From: Anaeromusa acidaminophila DSM 3853
GTDB lineage: Bacteria; Bacillota; Negativicutes; Anaeromusales; Anaeromusaceae
Length of the DNA: 64,000 nucleotides
Direction of reading: 5' to 3'
NCBI RefSeq assembly: GCF_000374545.1
Contig: NZ_KB894582.1
Location: forward strand, 124,001 to 188,000
In this document: one piece after another, positions 44,133 through 53,786 of the stretch
Layout of the letters: the number at the start of each line of letters is the position of its first letter
How positions within the stretch are numbered: position 1 is the first letter of the stretch
The notes under the pieces: model-generated
Told to the model about the DNA's origin: nothing
Seen by the model: the letters and a program-made list of their open reading frames with translations, nothing else
Databases searched by the model: none
Made by a program: the position numbers and the translations under genes

Positions 44133-44254
44133 AAAGCATTTACCATCGCCGCTTGCCTTGCTTCGTACAGCTGTTTTAAACGCCAGCTGTTTGGAAGCCT
44201 CCGCTACCCAACCGGACGCAAGATATTGGCGTGCTTGGACTATACTTTTTCTCT

Positions 44255-44295
44255 AACAAGAAAAGCCGGACTCTGTCCGGCTTTTCTTGTTTTTA
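44255..44295 (+). terminator. terminator after the GntP remnant
   Basis: AACAAGAAAAGCCGGAC pairs with GTCCGGCTTTTCTTGTT, then TTT. This fits the 3' end of the lost permease gene. The rest of 44133-44515 shows no gene. Confidence 0.9.
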
Positions 44296-44515
44296 TATTT
44301 TACTGCGAAACGGTTGCTGCAAAAGAGTAACAGAGAGTTAGAGTGAACATGAAAGATTTTCTACTATTCTAAAAAAGGATTGCTTGAAGGTAACTAGAAT
44401 TTATTATATTAAGAATTAAGAAGATAAAAAGGTGCTGAGAGGTGGATAATAAACGTAATTCTAATACTTGGCTTTTTTAATATAGCGATATTATTTGCGT
44501 ATAGGAGGGATTCTT

Positions 44516-45445
44516 ATGATAAAAGAAATCAATGAATTAGCATTAGATATTGAGGTGCTTCGTAATTATTATGACGCAGTTAGGGTTGTTAACCCAACAA
44601 ATCATAGAGTAATCCAGCTAACAAAAGTGGGAACGGAATTTTTCGAGAGAGAATTGCCTGATGAACGTTGTTTTGATATATGGAAAATAGATAAGCCTTG
44701 TGAAAATTGTATATCAATGCAATGCGCTCAATCTTTGAAAACCTTTGTAAAATTAGAGTTTGTTGATGAGGAAGTTTTTTTCATCGTTACTATTCCAGTG
44801 AAGAGCAGTAAAGGATCTGTTTTGATCATGGAATTGTTGCGAGACGTAACTGGACAAGATGTGTTAGGGGGGCTTCTTTCTTTTGGAGATTCTCGAGGAA
44901 ATGGCATAGATATCCGGACTCGTATACTGGAGCTTAATGAAATGGCTGTGAGGGATGGGCTAACCGGATTATATAATCGACGGTATCTAAATGAAAAATT
45001 GCCGGTTGAAATACTGCGAGCCCAAAATAGTAGAAAAGAATTATCATTAATTATGTTTGATATTGATCATTTCAAAAAAGTGAATGATGTATACGGTCAT
45101 TCTGCCGGGGATATCGTTATACAATGGGTTGCGGATGAATTAGTTCAGCAAATTGCACATAACGGGTGGGTTTCTCGTTACGGCGGCGAAGAATTTACGG
45201 TCTGCTTGCCAAACTTTAACTTAGAGCAAGCTAGTGAATTGGCGGAAGCCGTACGCCTTTCAGTGGAAAAAGCCAGCATTCCTATTAGTAATGGCGAAGA
45301 GTTAAACGTCACGATCAGTGCTGGTGTCAGCTCTAGTGTGGAATCTCCGCAGGAGGCGCTACTGAAAGTGGCGGATAAACGCTTATATGCTGCGAAAAGA
45401 AATGGGAGAAACCAAGTTGTTTCAGCCTGCAATTTGTATTCATAA
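44516..45445 (+). CDS. diguanylate cyclase with N-terminal PAS-like sensor
   Basis: This 309-residue soluble protein has a PAS-like region (about 10-125) with the Cys cluster CENCISMQC, possibly a metal or redox site, and a C-terminal GGDEF domain (about 145-305) with DGLTGLYNRR, FDIDHFKKVND and the active motif RYGGEEF. The position five residues before GGEEF is AHNG, so no RxxD inhibitory site. It makes c-di-GMP. The ATG at 44516 follows AGGAGGGATTCTT. Codon use is more AT-rich than in neighbouring genes, a possible sign of transfer. Confidence 0.92.
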   Translation: MIKEINELALDIEVLRNYYDAVRVVNPTNHRVIQLTKVGTEFFERELPDERCFDIWKIDKPCENCISMQCAQSLKTFVKLEFVDEEVFFIVTIPVKSSKGSVLIMELLRDVTGQDVLGGLLSFGDSRGNGIDIRTRILELNEMAVRDGLTGLYNRRYLNEKLPVEILRAQNSRKELSLIMFDIDHFKKVNDVYGHSAGDIVIQWVADELVQQIAHNGWVSRYGGEEFTVCLPNFNLEQASELAEAVRLSVEKASIPISNGEELNVTISAGVSSSVESPQEALLKVADKRLYAAKRNGRNQVVSACNLYS

Positions 45446-45469
45446 GAATTCGTTAAAAAGGAGGAAACT

Positions 45470-45898
45470 ATGCTTGATTCTGCGATTATTTCGATATTGA
45501 AGACCCAGGTATGTTTCTTGGGTACTGTGCATAAAAACGTGCCACGCGTCAGGCCGATGCGTCCATTTGTTAGCGAAGAAGGAACGGTCTGGCTTGTGAG
45601 CTATAAAGACACTGAAAAAACAAGAGAAATAGAAGCTAATAATGTAGTTGAGTTATGTGCGGTTGATGAAAATAGCAATGTTCTTCGGCTGCAGGGGAAG
45701 TTACTGGGGGAAGAGGCAGTTTCTTCAGAAGAGAGGGAACGGGTGCGGCGGAAAATTTTTGAAGAGCTTGCGAGTGTTGTGGAGTTTTTTTCGGGAGCTG
45801 AAGATCCTCATATGGCGATTTATAAATTTGAGATTTCCAATGTGATCTTTCGCAGCCTGGAGAATGTTGCTCGCGCGGAACTTCACTTCCGCAGGTAA
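45470..45898 (+). CDS. pyridoxamine 5'-phosphate oxidase-like protein
   Basis: This 142-residue single-domain protein resembles the split-barrel FMN-binding family: VCFLGTVHKNVPRVRPMRPF, TVWLVSYKDTEKTREIEAN and VVELCAVDE. It begins 24 nt after the diguanylate cyclase gene and follows AAGGAGGAAAC, so they are probably co-transcribed. Flavin or heme binding is possible; the function is unknown. Confidence 0.82.
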   Translation: MLDSAIISILKTQVCFLGTVHKNVPRVRPMRPFVSEEGTVWLVSYKDTEKTREIEANNVVELCAVDENSNVLRLQGKLLGEEAVSSEERERVRRKIFEELASVVEFFSGAEDPHMAIYKFEISNVIFRSLENVARAELHFRR

Positions 45899-45935
45899 GC
45901 GCAGAGACGTTTGTTTTAAGGCAGGAGGGATTCTG

Positions 45936-46403
45936 GTGAAGAGCATTTCTAAATTTATAATTTCCCTGCTCAGCTGCTTTGGCGCTGGGGCGCTGGGTGG
46001 CTTGTTTACGCAAAGCTCCCTAACTACGTGGTATGCGCAGCTAGTTAAACCGGAGCTCTCGCCGCCAAATTGGGTATTTGCGCCGGTGTGGAATGTTCTA
46101 TATTTCTTAATGGCCATCGCCTTGTATCGTCTTTTAATAAGCGAGGAGCGCCAAGTCCGGCGACTGGCGCTGACGCTGTTTGTTGTGCAACTGCTGTTCA
46201 ATATAATCTGGTCGGCGGTGTTTTTTGGACTTCACTCGCCAGGGGGCGGGCTTGTGGTAATTGCTATGTTAGCCTTGGCCATAGGGGCGACTATGTTTTG
46301 GGGCCGTCGTGTTTCTAAAGTGGCGGCGTTGCTGTTAGTTCCTTATCTGGGGTGGGTTTGTTTTGCGGCGTATTTGAATTATCAATTCTGGCGGTTGAAT
46401 TGA
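45936..46403 (+). CDS. tspO: TspO/MBR family membrane protein
   Basis: This 155-residue protein has five TM helices, the TspO fold, with WYAQLVKPELSPPNWVFAPVW and LNYQFWRLN at conserved positions. It binds porphyrins or sterols; its bacterial role is unclear. The GTG at 45936 follows GGAGGGATTCTG, giving the typical length. It lies in a run of genes with PNPOx-like and ATPase genes. Confidence 0.92.
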   Translation: MKSISKFIISLLSCFGAGALGGLFTQSSLTTWYAQLVKPELSPPNWVFAPVWNVLYFLMAIALYRLLISEERQVRRLALTLFVVQLLFNIIWSAVFFGLHSPGGGLVVIAMLALAIGATMFWGRRVSKVAALLLVPYLGWVCFAAYLNYQFWRLN

Positions 46404-46424
46404 CGCTGTGAGGAGGCGCTCAAA

Positions 46425-49028
46425 ATGGATCGTTACTATCAAAAATCTGTGGAAGATACGCTAGCTAGCTTGAGCGTAAGCGATCAGGGGCTGACAGACG
46501 CGGAAGCAACCAGGCGGCGGCAGGAGCAAGGCTTTAATGAGCTACTGGAAACGGATAAAAAGAGCTTTGTAGAGGTGCTTTTGGAGCAGTTCAAAGACGT
46601 CTTGGTTCTGATTCTTATAGTGGCAGCGGGACTTTCTCTTTTGCTGGGGAAATGGGAGAGTTCGATTGTCATTATGATTGTGGTCTTGCTGAACGCGCTG
46701 CTGGGCGCGGTCCAATATGTTAAAACCGAACAATCCTTGCAGAGTTTAAAAGCCTTGTCATCTCCTAAGGCGAAAGTAATGCGGAACGGCGTGAAAGTCG
46801 AAATTGCCTCGCGCGAACTGTTGGCGGGAGATATTTTGTTTTTAGACGCAGGAGATTATGTAAGCGCGGATGGCCGAATCTTGGAATGCTTCAGTCTGCA
46901 AGTTAATGAAAGTTCTTTGACGGGAGAATCGGAGAGCGTTTTAAAAACGAACCAAGCAATTGCCGGAGAGCATGTTGCCTTGGGAGATCGAAAAAACATG
47001 GTTTTCTCCGGCAGCTTTGTTACTTATGGCAGAGCGGTGGTTGCCGTTACGGCAATCGGCATGGCTACGGAGATTGGTTTAATCGCTAATTTGCTGGGCG
47101 CAACGGAACGAAAAAAGACGCCGCTCCAAGTTAGCCTGGACGAGTTCGGCAAGAAGCTTGCCGTTGTGATTCTTCTTATTTCTGCTGTTATTTTGGGCTT
47201 GAATACCTTTGTGCGCGGCCACGATTTTATTGAATCTCTTATGTTTGCGGTATCACTTGCGGTTGCGGCCATTCCAGAAGCGCTAAGCGCGATTGTTACT
47301 ATTGTGCTGGCTATTGGTACGCAAAAAATGGCCAAGGAAAAGGCGATTATTCGTAATCTCCATGCCGTAGAAAGCTTGGGCAGCATTAGCGTGATTTGCT
47401 CGGATAAAACAGGCACGCTTACGCAAAACAAGATGTCGGTGCAAAAGGTATTTGTCGATGAAACGATTCGTTCCTTTGATAAACTAGATCTAGGACAGCC
47501 GCTAGAAAAGAAGCTGGTTCTTATGGCGATGATTTGCAACGACGCGGTAACGATGAAGGACAAGGAAATCGGAGACCCGACGGAAGTGGCGTTGGTCAGC
47601 TTGGGAGAAATCTATGGTTTGGATGAATTGGAGGCCCGCGAGGAGTTCCCACGCGTGGGCGAGGCGCCCTTTGATTCCGAGCGCAAGCTGATGAGTACGG
47701 CCCATGATTTTGCGGGCAAACCTCTTATGATTACGAAAGGCGCTCCCGACGTGCTGCTCTCGAAAATTACGAGTATTGCCGTCTCTACTGGCGAGAGGCC
47801 CGTAAGTGAGGCGGACTTAGAAAAAATACGCGATGCGATCTATGGTTTTTCCTCGAACGGTTTGCGCGTGCTGGCGCTGGGGTATAAAGAGCTTGATGAA
47901 GGACAAGTCATTACCGCGGCAGATGAAAACGGATTGACCTTTTTAGGCCTCCTTGCGATGATGGATCCTCCAAGAGAAGAGACGTTAGGCGCAGTTGAGG
48001 AATGTGTAAGGGCCGGAGTCAAACCGGTAATGATCACAGGGGACCACAAGGGTACTGCTATGGCTATAGCGAGGCAGGTCGGTATTTTGCGGGGGAACGA
48101 GGAAGCGTTAGAGGGCGTTGAGCTGGACGGCATGAGCGAAGCGGAGCTTAAAGAGCGAGTAGAGCACGCAGCGGTTTATGCGAGGGTATCGCCGGAACAT
48201 AAAATAAGAATTGTACGCGCCTGGCAAAGCCGCGGGGATGTGGTTGCCATGACGGGGGACGGCGTAAATGACGCTCCGGCTCTTAAACAGGCTGATATTG
48301 GCATTGCGATGGGGATTGCAGGCACCGAAGTAGCCAAGGATTCGGCGGCCATGGTGCTGGCGGATGATAACTTTTCTACGATTGTGAAAGCCATTGCCAA
48401 TGGCAGAGCCATTTACGCCAACATAAAGAACTCGATTCGGTTTTTATTGTCCGGCAATACCGCAGGAATTCTTTCGGTCCTATATGCCTCGGTAGCGGCG
48501 CTGCCCGTGCCTTTCGCGCCCGTACACCTCTTGTTTATCAACCTTCTTACGGATAGCTTGCCGGCGATAGCCATTGGTCTTGAAGCCCATAATGAACGAA
48601 TTATGGATGAAAAGCCAAGGCAGGCGCGTGAATCGATGATTAACAAAGCGTTTGCAGTTCATATTTTCGGGGAGGGCTTGCTGATTGCTATTTGCACCAT
48701 GGCTGCATTTTATATAGGGCTGACGGACGGAAACGCTGCGGTTGCCAGTACGATGGCCTTTGCCACCTTGTGTCTCGCTAGGCTGTTTCACGGCTTCAAC
48801 TGCAGAGGTAAAGAATCCCTTTGGGCGCTGGGCGTTTTTCGTAACCTTTATGTTTGGCTGGCTGCGGCTTGCGGTTGTTTGCTTTTGGAAATCGTATTGA
48901 ACTATGCTCCGTTGGCCAGAGCCTTTGAAATTGCAGCCCTGACTTCGTCTCAACATGCTGCGATCTATGCGTTGGCGCTGACGCCGCTCGTGGTTATCCA
49001 AAGTTATCGCTTGTTTTTGCAAAGATAG
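46425..49028 (+). CDS. P2A-type cation-transporting ATPase (Ca2+ type)
   Basis: This 867-residue inner-membrane pump has the N-terminal cation-ATPase domain, an actuator with LTGES, TM4 with AAIPEALSAIV (the PEAL-like calcium site), phosphorylation motif DKTGTLT (D327), nucleotide site KGAPD, hinge TGDGVNDAPALK and the C-terminal TM block. It most resembles bacterial SERCA-like pumps exporting Ca2+. It begins 21 nt after tspO. Confidence 0.94.
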   Translation: MDRYYQKSVEDTLASLSVSDQGLTDAEATRRRQEQGFNELLETDKKSFVEVLLEQFKDVLVLILIVAAGLSLLLGKWESSIVIMIVVLLNALLGAVQYVKTEQSLQSLKALSSPKAKVMRNGVKVEIASRELLAGDILFLDAGDYVSADGRILECFSLQVNESSLTGESESVLKTNQAIAGEHVALGDRKNMVFSGSFVTYGRAVVAVTAIGMATEIGLIANLLGATERKKTPLQVSLDEFGKKLAVVILLISAVILGLNTFVRGHDFIESLMFAVSLAVAAIPEALSAIVTIVLAIGTQKMAKEKAIIRNLHAVESLGSISVICSDKTGTLTQNKMSVQKVFVDETIRSFDKLDLGQPLEKKLVLMAMICNDAVTMKDKEIGDPTEVALVSLGEIYGLDELEAREEFPRVGEAPFDSERKLMSTAHDFAGKPLMITKGAPDVLLSKITSIAVSTGERPVSEADLEKIRDAIYGFSSNGLRVLALGYKELDEGQVITAADENGLTFLGLLAMMDPPREETLGAVEECVRAGVKPVMITGDHKGTAMAIARQVGILRGNEEALEGVELDGMSEAELKERVEHAAVYARVSPEHKIRIVRAWQSRGDVVAMTGDGVNDAPALKQADIGIAMGIAGTEVAKDSAAMVLADDNFSTIVKAIANGRAIYANIKNSIRFLLSGNTAGILSVLYASVAALPVPFAPVHLLFINLLTDSLPAIAIGLEAHNERIMDEKPRQARESMINKAFAVHIFGEGLLIAICTMAAFYIGLTDGNAAVASTMAFATLCLARLFHGFNCRGKESLWALGVFRNLYVWLAAACGCLLLEIVLNYAPLARAFEIAALTSSQHAAIYALALTPLVVIQSYRLFLQR

Positions 49029-49089
49029 GGAGTACGAGTAAGTGAGTGTACAATATCATATGGGAGCGCTATTGAATGGCTCAAATGTT

Positions 49090-49115
49090 GACCGCCTTGT
49101 TAGGCGGTCTTTTTT
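49090..49115 (+). terminator. P-ATPase terminator
   Basis: GACCGCC / GGCGGTC with loop TTGTTA, followed by six Ts. Confidence 0.9.
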
Positions 49116-49270
49116 ATTTGCCAATAATTAACTAATATGTTGCTTTTGAGCATTGTCGTTTATATTTTTTGATTTTAAAGAATGGTCTTGAAATTAGGAG
49201 TATGCATAAGGAATTGCATGGTATTTATCTGAAAAACTGATTATTTGAAACTTTGCATTGACAGATAATT

Positions 49271-49279
49271 TGTTACAAT
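49271..49279 (+). promoter_or_regulatory. extended -10 promoter of the catabolic cluster
   Basis: TGTTACAAT (TGnTACAAT), with TTTGCA 16 bp upstream, lies 69 nt before the MFS start. It is immediately followed by the candidate RpiR site. Confidence 0.5.
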
Positions 49280-49298
49280 TAAAGAAATAATTTTTACA
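49277..49298 (+). promoter_or_regulatory. candidate RpiR operator at the cluster promoter
   Basis: GAAATAATTTTTACA (49284-49298) matches GAAATAAATTTTACA (61685-61699) at the rpiR promoter at 14 of 15 positions. It covers the predicted transcription start. TAATTTTTAC (49288-49297) also forms a perfect 10-bp inverted repeat with GTAAAAATTA (49312-49321). Confidence 0.5.
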
Positions 49299-49347
49299 AA
49301 AAAGAAAAGAAGTAAAAATTACTACAGCGAAAAAGGGGCGAAGTGCA

Positions 49348-50595
49348 GTGGCTAATTCAAAAGGGCAACAGATGAAATTGGTCGGGGTTCTCTTTCTTTG
49401 TATGTTTGTAATGGGGATTGATCGAAGTGGTCTAGGAATAGCAGCTCCGGTCATCATGAAAGACTTGAACATTGATCCTGGGACGATGGGGCTTGCATTA
49501 TCTGCGTTTTTTTGGACATATACCTTATTCAACCTTCCAGCGGGGAATCTGGCAGACAAATATGGGGCTAAACCGGTTCTAGGTTGGGCGGCGGCTATTT
49601 GGTCCCTTGCTTCGGCAGCAACCGGAGTTGTAACAGGCTTGTTTGGCATTATCGCGGCCCGTTTGGGGGTTGGTGTTGGCGAGGCGGCGGTATTTCCGGT
49701 GATGGCGAAAGTGGCGGCCGATAAAATTCCCTCGAAAGAGCGTGGCGCAGCCATTGGCATGTATTTGTCCGGCGCTCGCCTTGGGTATGCGGCGACGCCA
49801 ATAATCATGGGTTTCTTGATTTCACAGTACAGTTGGCGCTGGGCTTTTATTATTACCGGTTTAGGAAGTTTGCTTTGGTGTGCGCTCTGGTATTTCTGGT
49901 ATAAAGAAGAACGCGTACAAGTCGCTGGAGAGCAAACCGCCAGTGTTAAAACGAAGCAAAAGACACCATGGCGGCAGCTTTTAACGAATCGCTGTACTTT
50001 AGGGATTTTTATGACGAAGTTCTGCGGTGACTATCTCTACTATATGTTTTTGACCTGGGTGCCTTCGTATCTGGTTATGGAGCGCGGCTTTTCCATTCTT
50101 AAAATGGGTATTTACGCATCGCTTCCTTTCTTTACGGCTTTTCTGGTCCAGCCGCTTGCAGGCTATGCGTCGGACTGGCTGCTGCGGCGCGGCGCCAGCT
50201 TAACGGTAGCGCGAAAAGGAGTACTTGTTTTTGCGCAGCTTTGCGCCTCTACGATTATGATTGTCGGCTTTGTAGATGATCCGATGATTGCCGTTGCTAT
50301 TCTTACGTTAAATGTAGCAGCTGGCTCGACGATTGGCGGTATGATGTTCACGTTAGCGACGGAGGTTTCGCCTCCAGGCATGACCGGTACGGTTGTGGGC
50401 AGTATGAATACCGTAGGCGCTGTTGCCGGCATTTTGGCCCCGTCGATAACTGGATTCATTGTTCAAGCTACAGGTAGCTTTCAGTTGGCATTGGGAGTCA
50501 GCGGCATTTTGCTTCTTTTTGCGGCGTTTGCCGTCCTTGTAATTGTCCCGGCTATTAAGCCTATGGATCTAAATCAAAGCGAAAGCAAGGTGTAA
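49348..50595 (+). CDS. MFS transporter, anion:cation symporter type
   Basis: This 415-residue protein has 12 TM segments. The N-terminal GIDRSGLGIAAPVIMKDLNI and NLPAGNLADKYGAKPVLG, and RLGVGVGEAAVFPVMAKVAA, are like the ACS family (hexuronate, glucarate, phthalate). It is the first gene of the catabolic cluster; the next gene starts at its stop codon. It probably imports the organic acid handled by the cluster. Start GTG at 49348. Confidence 0.88.
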   Translation: MANSKGQQMKLVGVLFLCMFVMGIDRSGLGIAAPVIMKDLNIDPGTMGLALSAFFWTYTLFNLPAGNLADKYGAKPVLGWAAAIWSLASAATGVVTGLFGIIAARLGVGVGEAAVFPVMAKVAADKIPSKERGAAIGMYLSGARLGYAATPIIMGFLISQYSWRWAFIITGLGSLLWCALWYFWYKEERVQVAGEQTASVKTKQKTPWRQLLTNRCTLGIFMTKFCGDYLYYMFLTWVPSYLVMERGFSILKMGIYASLPFFTAFLVQPLAGYASDWLLRRGASLTVARKGVLVFAQLCASTIMIVGFVDDPMIAVAILTLNVAAGSTIGGMMFTLATEVSPPGMTGTVVGSMNTVGAVAGILAPSITGFIVQATGSFQLALGVSGILLLFAAFAVLVIVPAIKPMDLNQSESKV

Positions 50596-51737
50596 TGATG
50601 CAGATTGATTTGCTGATTAAAGGCGGGAAGATCGTAGAACCGACGCGAGATGAGCTGGTAGACGGCGATGTGCTTATCAAAAACAACATTATCGTCGAGC
50701 CGATTCCGGGGGAAGAGATTATTCCTAAGAGCGTACTGGACGCCAAGGGTTGTCTTGTTATGCCTGGCTTAATTGATTACCATACGCATGTTTTTCCCGG
50801 GGGCACTCATATTGGCATTCATGCTGATTCGACGATGCTGTGCCAAGGGGTAACGGCGGTTGTCGACCAAGGCAGTGCCGGCCCTAATAATTTTGAAAGC
50901 TTCATGCAAGTGATAGCGGCGAATCAAGTGAGGACCTTTGCGTATCTTCATGTATCGCCAGCAGGCCTAGCAACCTTGCCGAAGGCCCTAGAGCCCATTG
51001 CACCGCAACTATATGACAAAGAAGCGCTGGGGCGGCTCTTGCAAAAATACAGTTCGCATCTGTTAGGTCTTAAGCTGCGGCAAAGTAAAGAAGTTGTTGG
51101 AGAGTGGGGCGTTAAGCCGTTAGCGGCAACGGTGGAAATAGCGGAAGAGTTTCGGTGTCCTGTTGTTGTGCATACGACAAACCCTCCTTGTGAAGTAGCG
51201 GAACTTCTTGCGTTGTTGCGCAAAGGCGATACGTATACTCATGTTTTCCAGGGCAAAGGACCAACTATTCTAAATGCGCAAAAGCGAGTAGAACCTAGTG
51301 TGCAGGCTGCGCGAACGCGCGGCGTTGTCTTTGACACGGCCGATGGCAGAGGGCACTACGCTTTTGCCGTAATCAAAGCGGCTTTGCAGGATGGCTTTTT
51401 TCCGGACGTGGTCAGCACGGATGTGGTGCGCAGCAGCGTTTTTGAACACTCTGTCTATGGACTTCCTTATATTATGACCAAATATTTAAATTTAGGAATG
51501 TCGTTGGCGCAAGTAGTGAGAGCCTGTACGCAGACCCCGGCACAGTTAATGGGCATGGCGGGAAAACTAGGAACTTTAAAACCTGGAGCCTTTGGGGATG
51601 TAGCTATATTCAAACTTAAAGAGACCAACTTGCAAATGGAAGATGTGTTTGGTGAAATTTTACCCTGTACTCAGATTTTGGTTCCGCAAGCCACCATTTT
51701 AAACGGGAACATTGCCTACAGAAGTCTGGATTTCTAA
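50595..51737 (+). CDS. amidohydrolase, EF_0837/AHA_3915-like
   Basis: This 380-residue cytoplasmic metal-dependent hydrolase shows the metal motif PGLIDYHTHVFPGG, the carbamate Lys region LGLKLRQSKE, CPVVVHTTNP, YTHVFQGKG and the C-terminal Asp in DVVSTDVVRS. Relatives of the dihydroorotase-like group hydrolyse acetyl esters or amides of hydroxy acids, or remain unassigned. Its start overlaps the MFS stop by one base, so it is coupled. The substrate is unknown. Confidence 0.85.
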   Translation: MMQIDLLIKGGKIVEPTRDELVDGDVLIKNNIIVEPIPGEEIIPKSVLDAKGCLVMPGLIDYHTHVFPGGTHIGIHADSTMLCQGVTAVVDQGSAGPNNFESFMQVIAANQVRTFAYLHVSPAGLATLPKALEPIAPQLYDKEALGRLLQKYSSHLLGLKLRQSKEVVGEWGVKPLAATVEIAEEFRCPVVVHTTNPPCEVAELLALLRKGDTYTHVFQGKGPTILNAQKRVEPSVQAARTRGVVFDTADGRGHYAFAVIKAALQDGFFPDVVSTDVVRSSVFEHSVYGLPYIMTKYLNLGMSLAQVVRACTQTPAQLMGMAGKLGTLKPGAFGDVAIFKLKETNLQMEDVFGEILPCTQILVPQATILNGNIAYRSLDF

Positions 51738-51767
51738 ATGGTCCTAATTTAGCAAGGAGGAGAAAAA

Positions 51768-52325
51768 ATGAGAGAGAAGTTGCTGGAAGTATTCCCGGAA
51801 ATCAACTGGATCAAAGACGAAACAATTAAACAAGGTGTTATTGCTTGCCATGAGTATGTCATGAAGAAAAGCGGTTGGACCGTTGAGGATTACGACAAAA
51901 TGCCTTTTATTAAATCCTTCACTGGTTGTCCTGTATCCTGTTTGCAGCACAATCGCATTGTAACGCGCATGTGCAAAATGCTGCTGGAAGAATACAACGC
52001 AGCCTATAAAGGAAATGGCGATTATGTACTAGATCATGACGTCGTCATTGCCAGCGCTATTTTGCATGATATTGGAAAGTTTTTAGAATGGGAGAAAGTC
52101 GAAGGCGGCCCGTCGATAAAATCGAAACAAGGAGCGCTTTTGAGGCACCCTGTTTCCGGCGCTATTGTCGCGGCTATACACGGACTGCCTGATGAAATTG
52201 TGCATTGCATCTTTGTGCATTCCACCGAAGGCAATACAGCTAAACGCAGTCCTGAAGCGGTACTGGTATGAAAAGCGGACGAGTTGAATTTTGACTGCAT
52301 TCGTTCGGCCATGGGGAAACTCTAG
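51768..52325 (+). pseudogene. HD-domain protein interrupted by an in-frame TGA
   Basis: The frame reads 167 codons to TGA (52269-52271), with the HD motif ILHDIGKFLEW, upstream FTGCPVSCLQHNRIVTRM and HSTEGNTAKRSPEAVLV. The same frame continues past TGA for 17 codons (KADELNFDCIRSAMGKL) to TAG at 52323-52325, and the next gene starts one base later. The tail resembles the usual end of small HD proteins (ADxxNF), and the TGA sits where an aromatic residue is expected, so TGG to TGA is the simplest explanation. The active site is intact, so a truncated protein may still work. Alternatives are readthrough or selenocysteine. Confidence 0.7.
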
Positions 52326-52326
52326 G

Positions 52327-53757
52327 ATGGCAGCGCAGACGATAACCGGCAAACTTGATTCTTCGTTGGGGCGGTTTCTCATTTGCATAGGCGTCGCCGT
52401 TATTCTGTTGCTGTGTCCGACGCCGCAGGGATTATCACATGAAGCCTGGACCATGTTTGCGGTATATTTGGCGACGATTATCGGCTTGGTCTTAAAGCCC
52501 TATCCGGAACCAGTCATTTTATTGATTGCCTTAGGTTCCATCGGCATTTTACTGCAGAAACAAGCTATTTTTATGACTGGTTTTTCCATTTCGGCTTCTT
52601 GGTTGATTTTGACGGCCTTTATGATTGGTTCCACCTTTCATAAGACTGGCTTAGGGGCAAGAATTGCTTATTTTTTGATTCGCAAAATGGGGCGGACGGT
52701 TTTAGGGCTAGGGTATGTGGCGGCCTTTACCGACCTGATACTGTCTCCGGCCATCCCTTCTAATATTGCGCGGACTGGCGCGATCATCACGCCGATCTAT
52801 GAAAACATCGCGACGTCGCTGGGGTCGTTGCCTGGTGAAACCCGCAGACGCTGCGGCGCTTACTTTATGGTATTGCTATTTGCAATTACCAACACAACCG
52901 GGTGCATCTTTCTGACGGGAACTTCGATGAATCCGCTCCTTGTCAGCTTTGCCAATCAAATTTTAAAAGTAGATATTACCTGGCTTAGCTGGTTTCAGGC
53001 GGCCGTTGTGCCGGGAATGCTGGTCTTGCTGATTATTCCTTGGCTTTTCAATAAGCTGTATCCTTCGGAAATCAAAACAATCGACAATGTGACGTTGGCG
53101 GATGAAGCGTTGGCGAAGCTGGGGCCTATGAGCAAACAGGAAAAAATTCTTGCAGCTTTGTTTGTCATGGCTGTTTTGGGCTGGCTTACAGGCAGCATTA
53201 CTAAAATTGAGGCGTCTACAGTGGCCTTGGCTTTTTTAGGGGGCAGCATACTTACAGGACTTCTTACATGGGATGATTGTTTAAATGCAAAAAGCGGCTG
53301 GAGTACCTTCTTTTGGTATAGCGGCATTATGGGGATTAGTGCGGCGCTGGCTAAAGCGAAATTTTTTGATTGGCTTGCAGCACTTGTTATGCAAAATGTC
53401 AGCTTTGAGGGCGTAAGCCCGCTGGTTCTTATGGGGGGCATGCTGCTCTTTAGTATTGTGATTCGTTATGTCTTTGCCTCAGGAGGCTCGTTTGTAGCCT
53501 CAATGATTCCGGTTTTGTTTACGATTGCGGCGGCGGCCAATTTGCCAGCGCTGCCTATTGCTTTCTTGCTGTTCTTTTCGGCGTCCTTTGCCTCGAATCT
53601 TACTCATTACACAGGCGCGGTGGGCGTGGTTCTCTTCGGGTTTGGGTATAACGAGAAAAAAGAATTTTGGGGTCTGGGAGCGGTCTTTGCGAGCCTATGT
53701 TTTGCTCTTCATATGACCGTAAGCCTGGGATATTGGAAACTAATCGGATTATGGTAA
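52327..53757 (+). CDS. DASS-family anion transporter, first of two in the cluster
   Basis: This 476-residue protein has about 12 TM segments: CPTPQGLSHEAWTMFAVYL, SPAIPSNIARTGAIITPI (first SNT-like site), LTGTSMNPLLVSFA and a C-terminal site FASNLTHYTGAVGVVLFG. It is similar to the 2-oxoglutarate/malate and tartrate-like bacterial DASS carriers. The ATG at 52327 comes one base after the readthrough stop of the HD gene. It probably imports or exchanges a dicarboxylate of the pathway. Confidence 0.88.
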   Translation: MAAQTITGKLDSSLGRFLICIGVAVILLLCPTPQGLSHEAWTMFAVYLATIIGLVLKPYPEPVILLIALGSIGILLQKQAIFMTGFSISASWLILTAFMIGSTFHKTGLGARIAYFLIRKMGRTVLGLGYVAAFTDLILSPAIPSNIARTGAIITPIYENIATSLGSLPGETRRRCGAYFMVLLFAITNTTGCIFLTGTSMNPLLVSFANQILKVDITWLSWFQAAVVPGMLVLLIIPWLFNKLYPSEIKTIDNVTLADEALAKLGPMSKQEKILAALFVMAVLGWLTGSITKIEASTVALAFLGGSILTGLLTWDDCLNAKSGWSTFFWYSGIMGISAALAKAKFFDWLAALVMQNVSFEGVSPLVLMGGMLLFSIVIRYVFASGGSFVASMIPVLFTIAAAANLPALPIAFLLFFSASFASNLTHYTGAVGVVLFGFGYNEKKEFWGLGAVFASLCFALHMTVSLGYWKLIGLW

Positions 53758-53786
53758 GCCGTGAAAATTCAAAGGAGGATATAATA

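Noticed and set aside
52272-52310. Bacterial SECIS element after the in-frame TGA
   Set aside because: A 7-bp stem with G-T pairs is possible, but the loop lacks the expected short GU-containing apex; point mutation is simpler.
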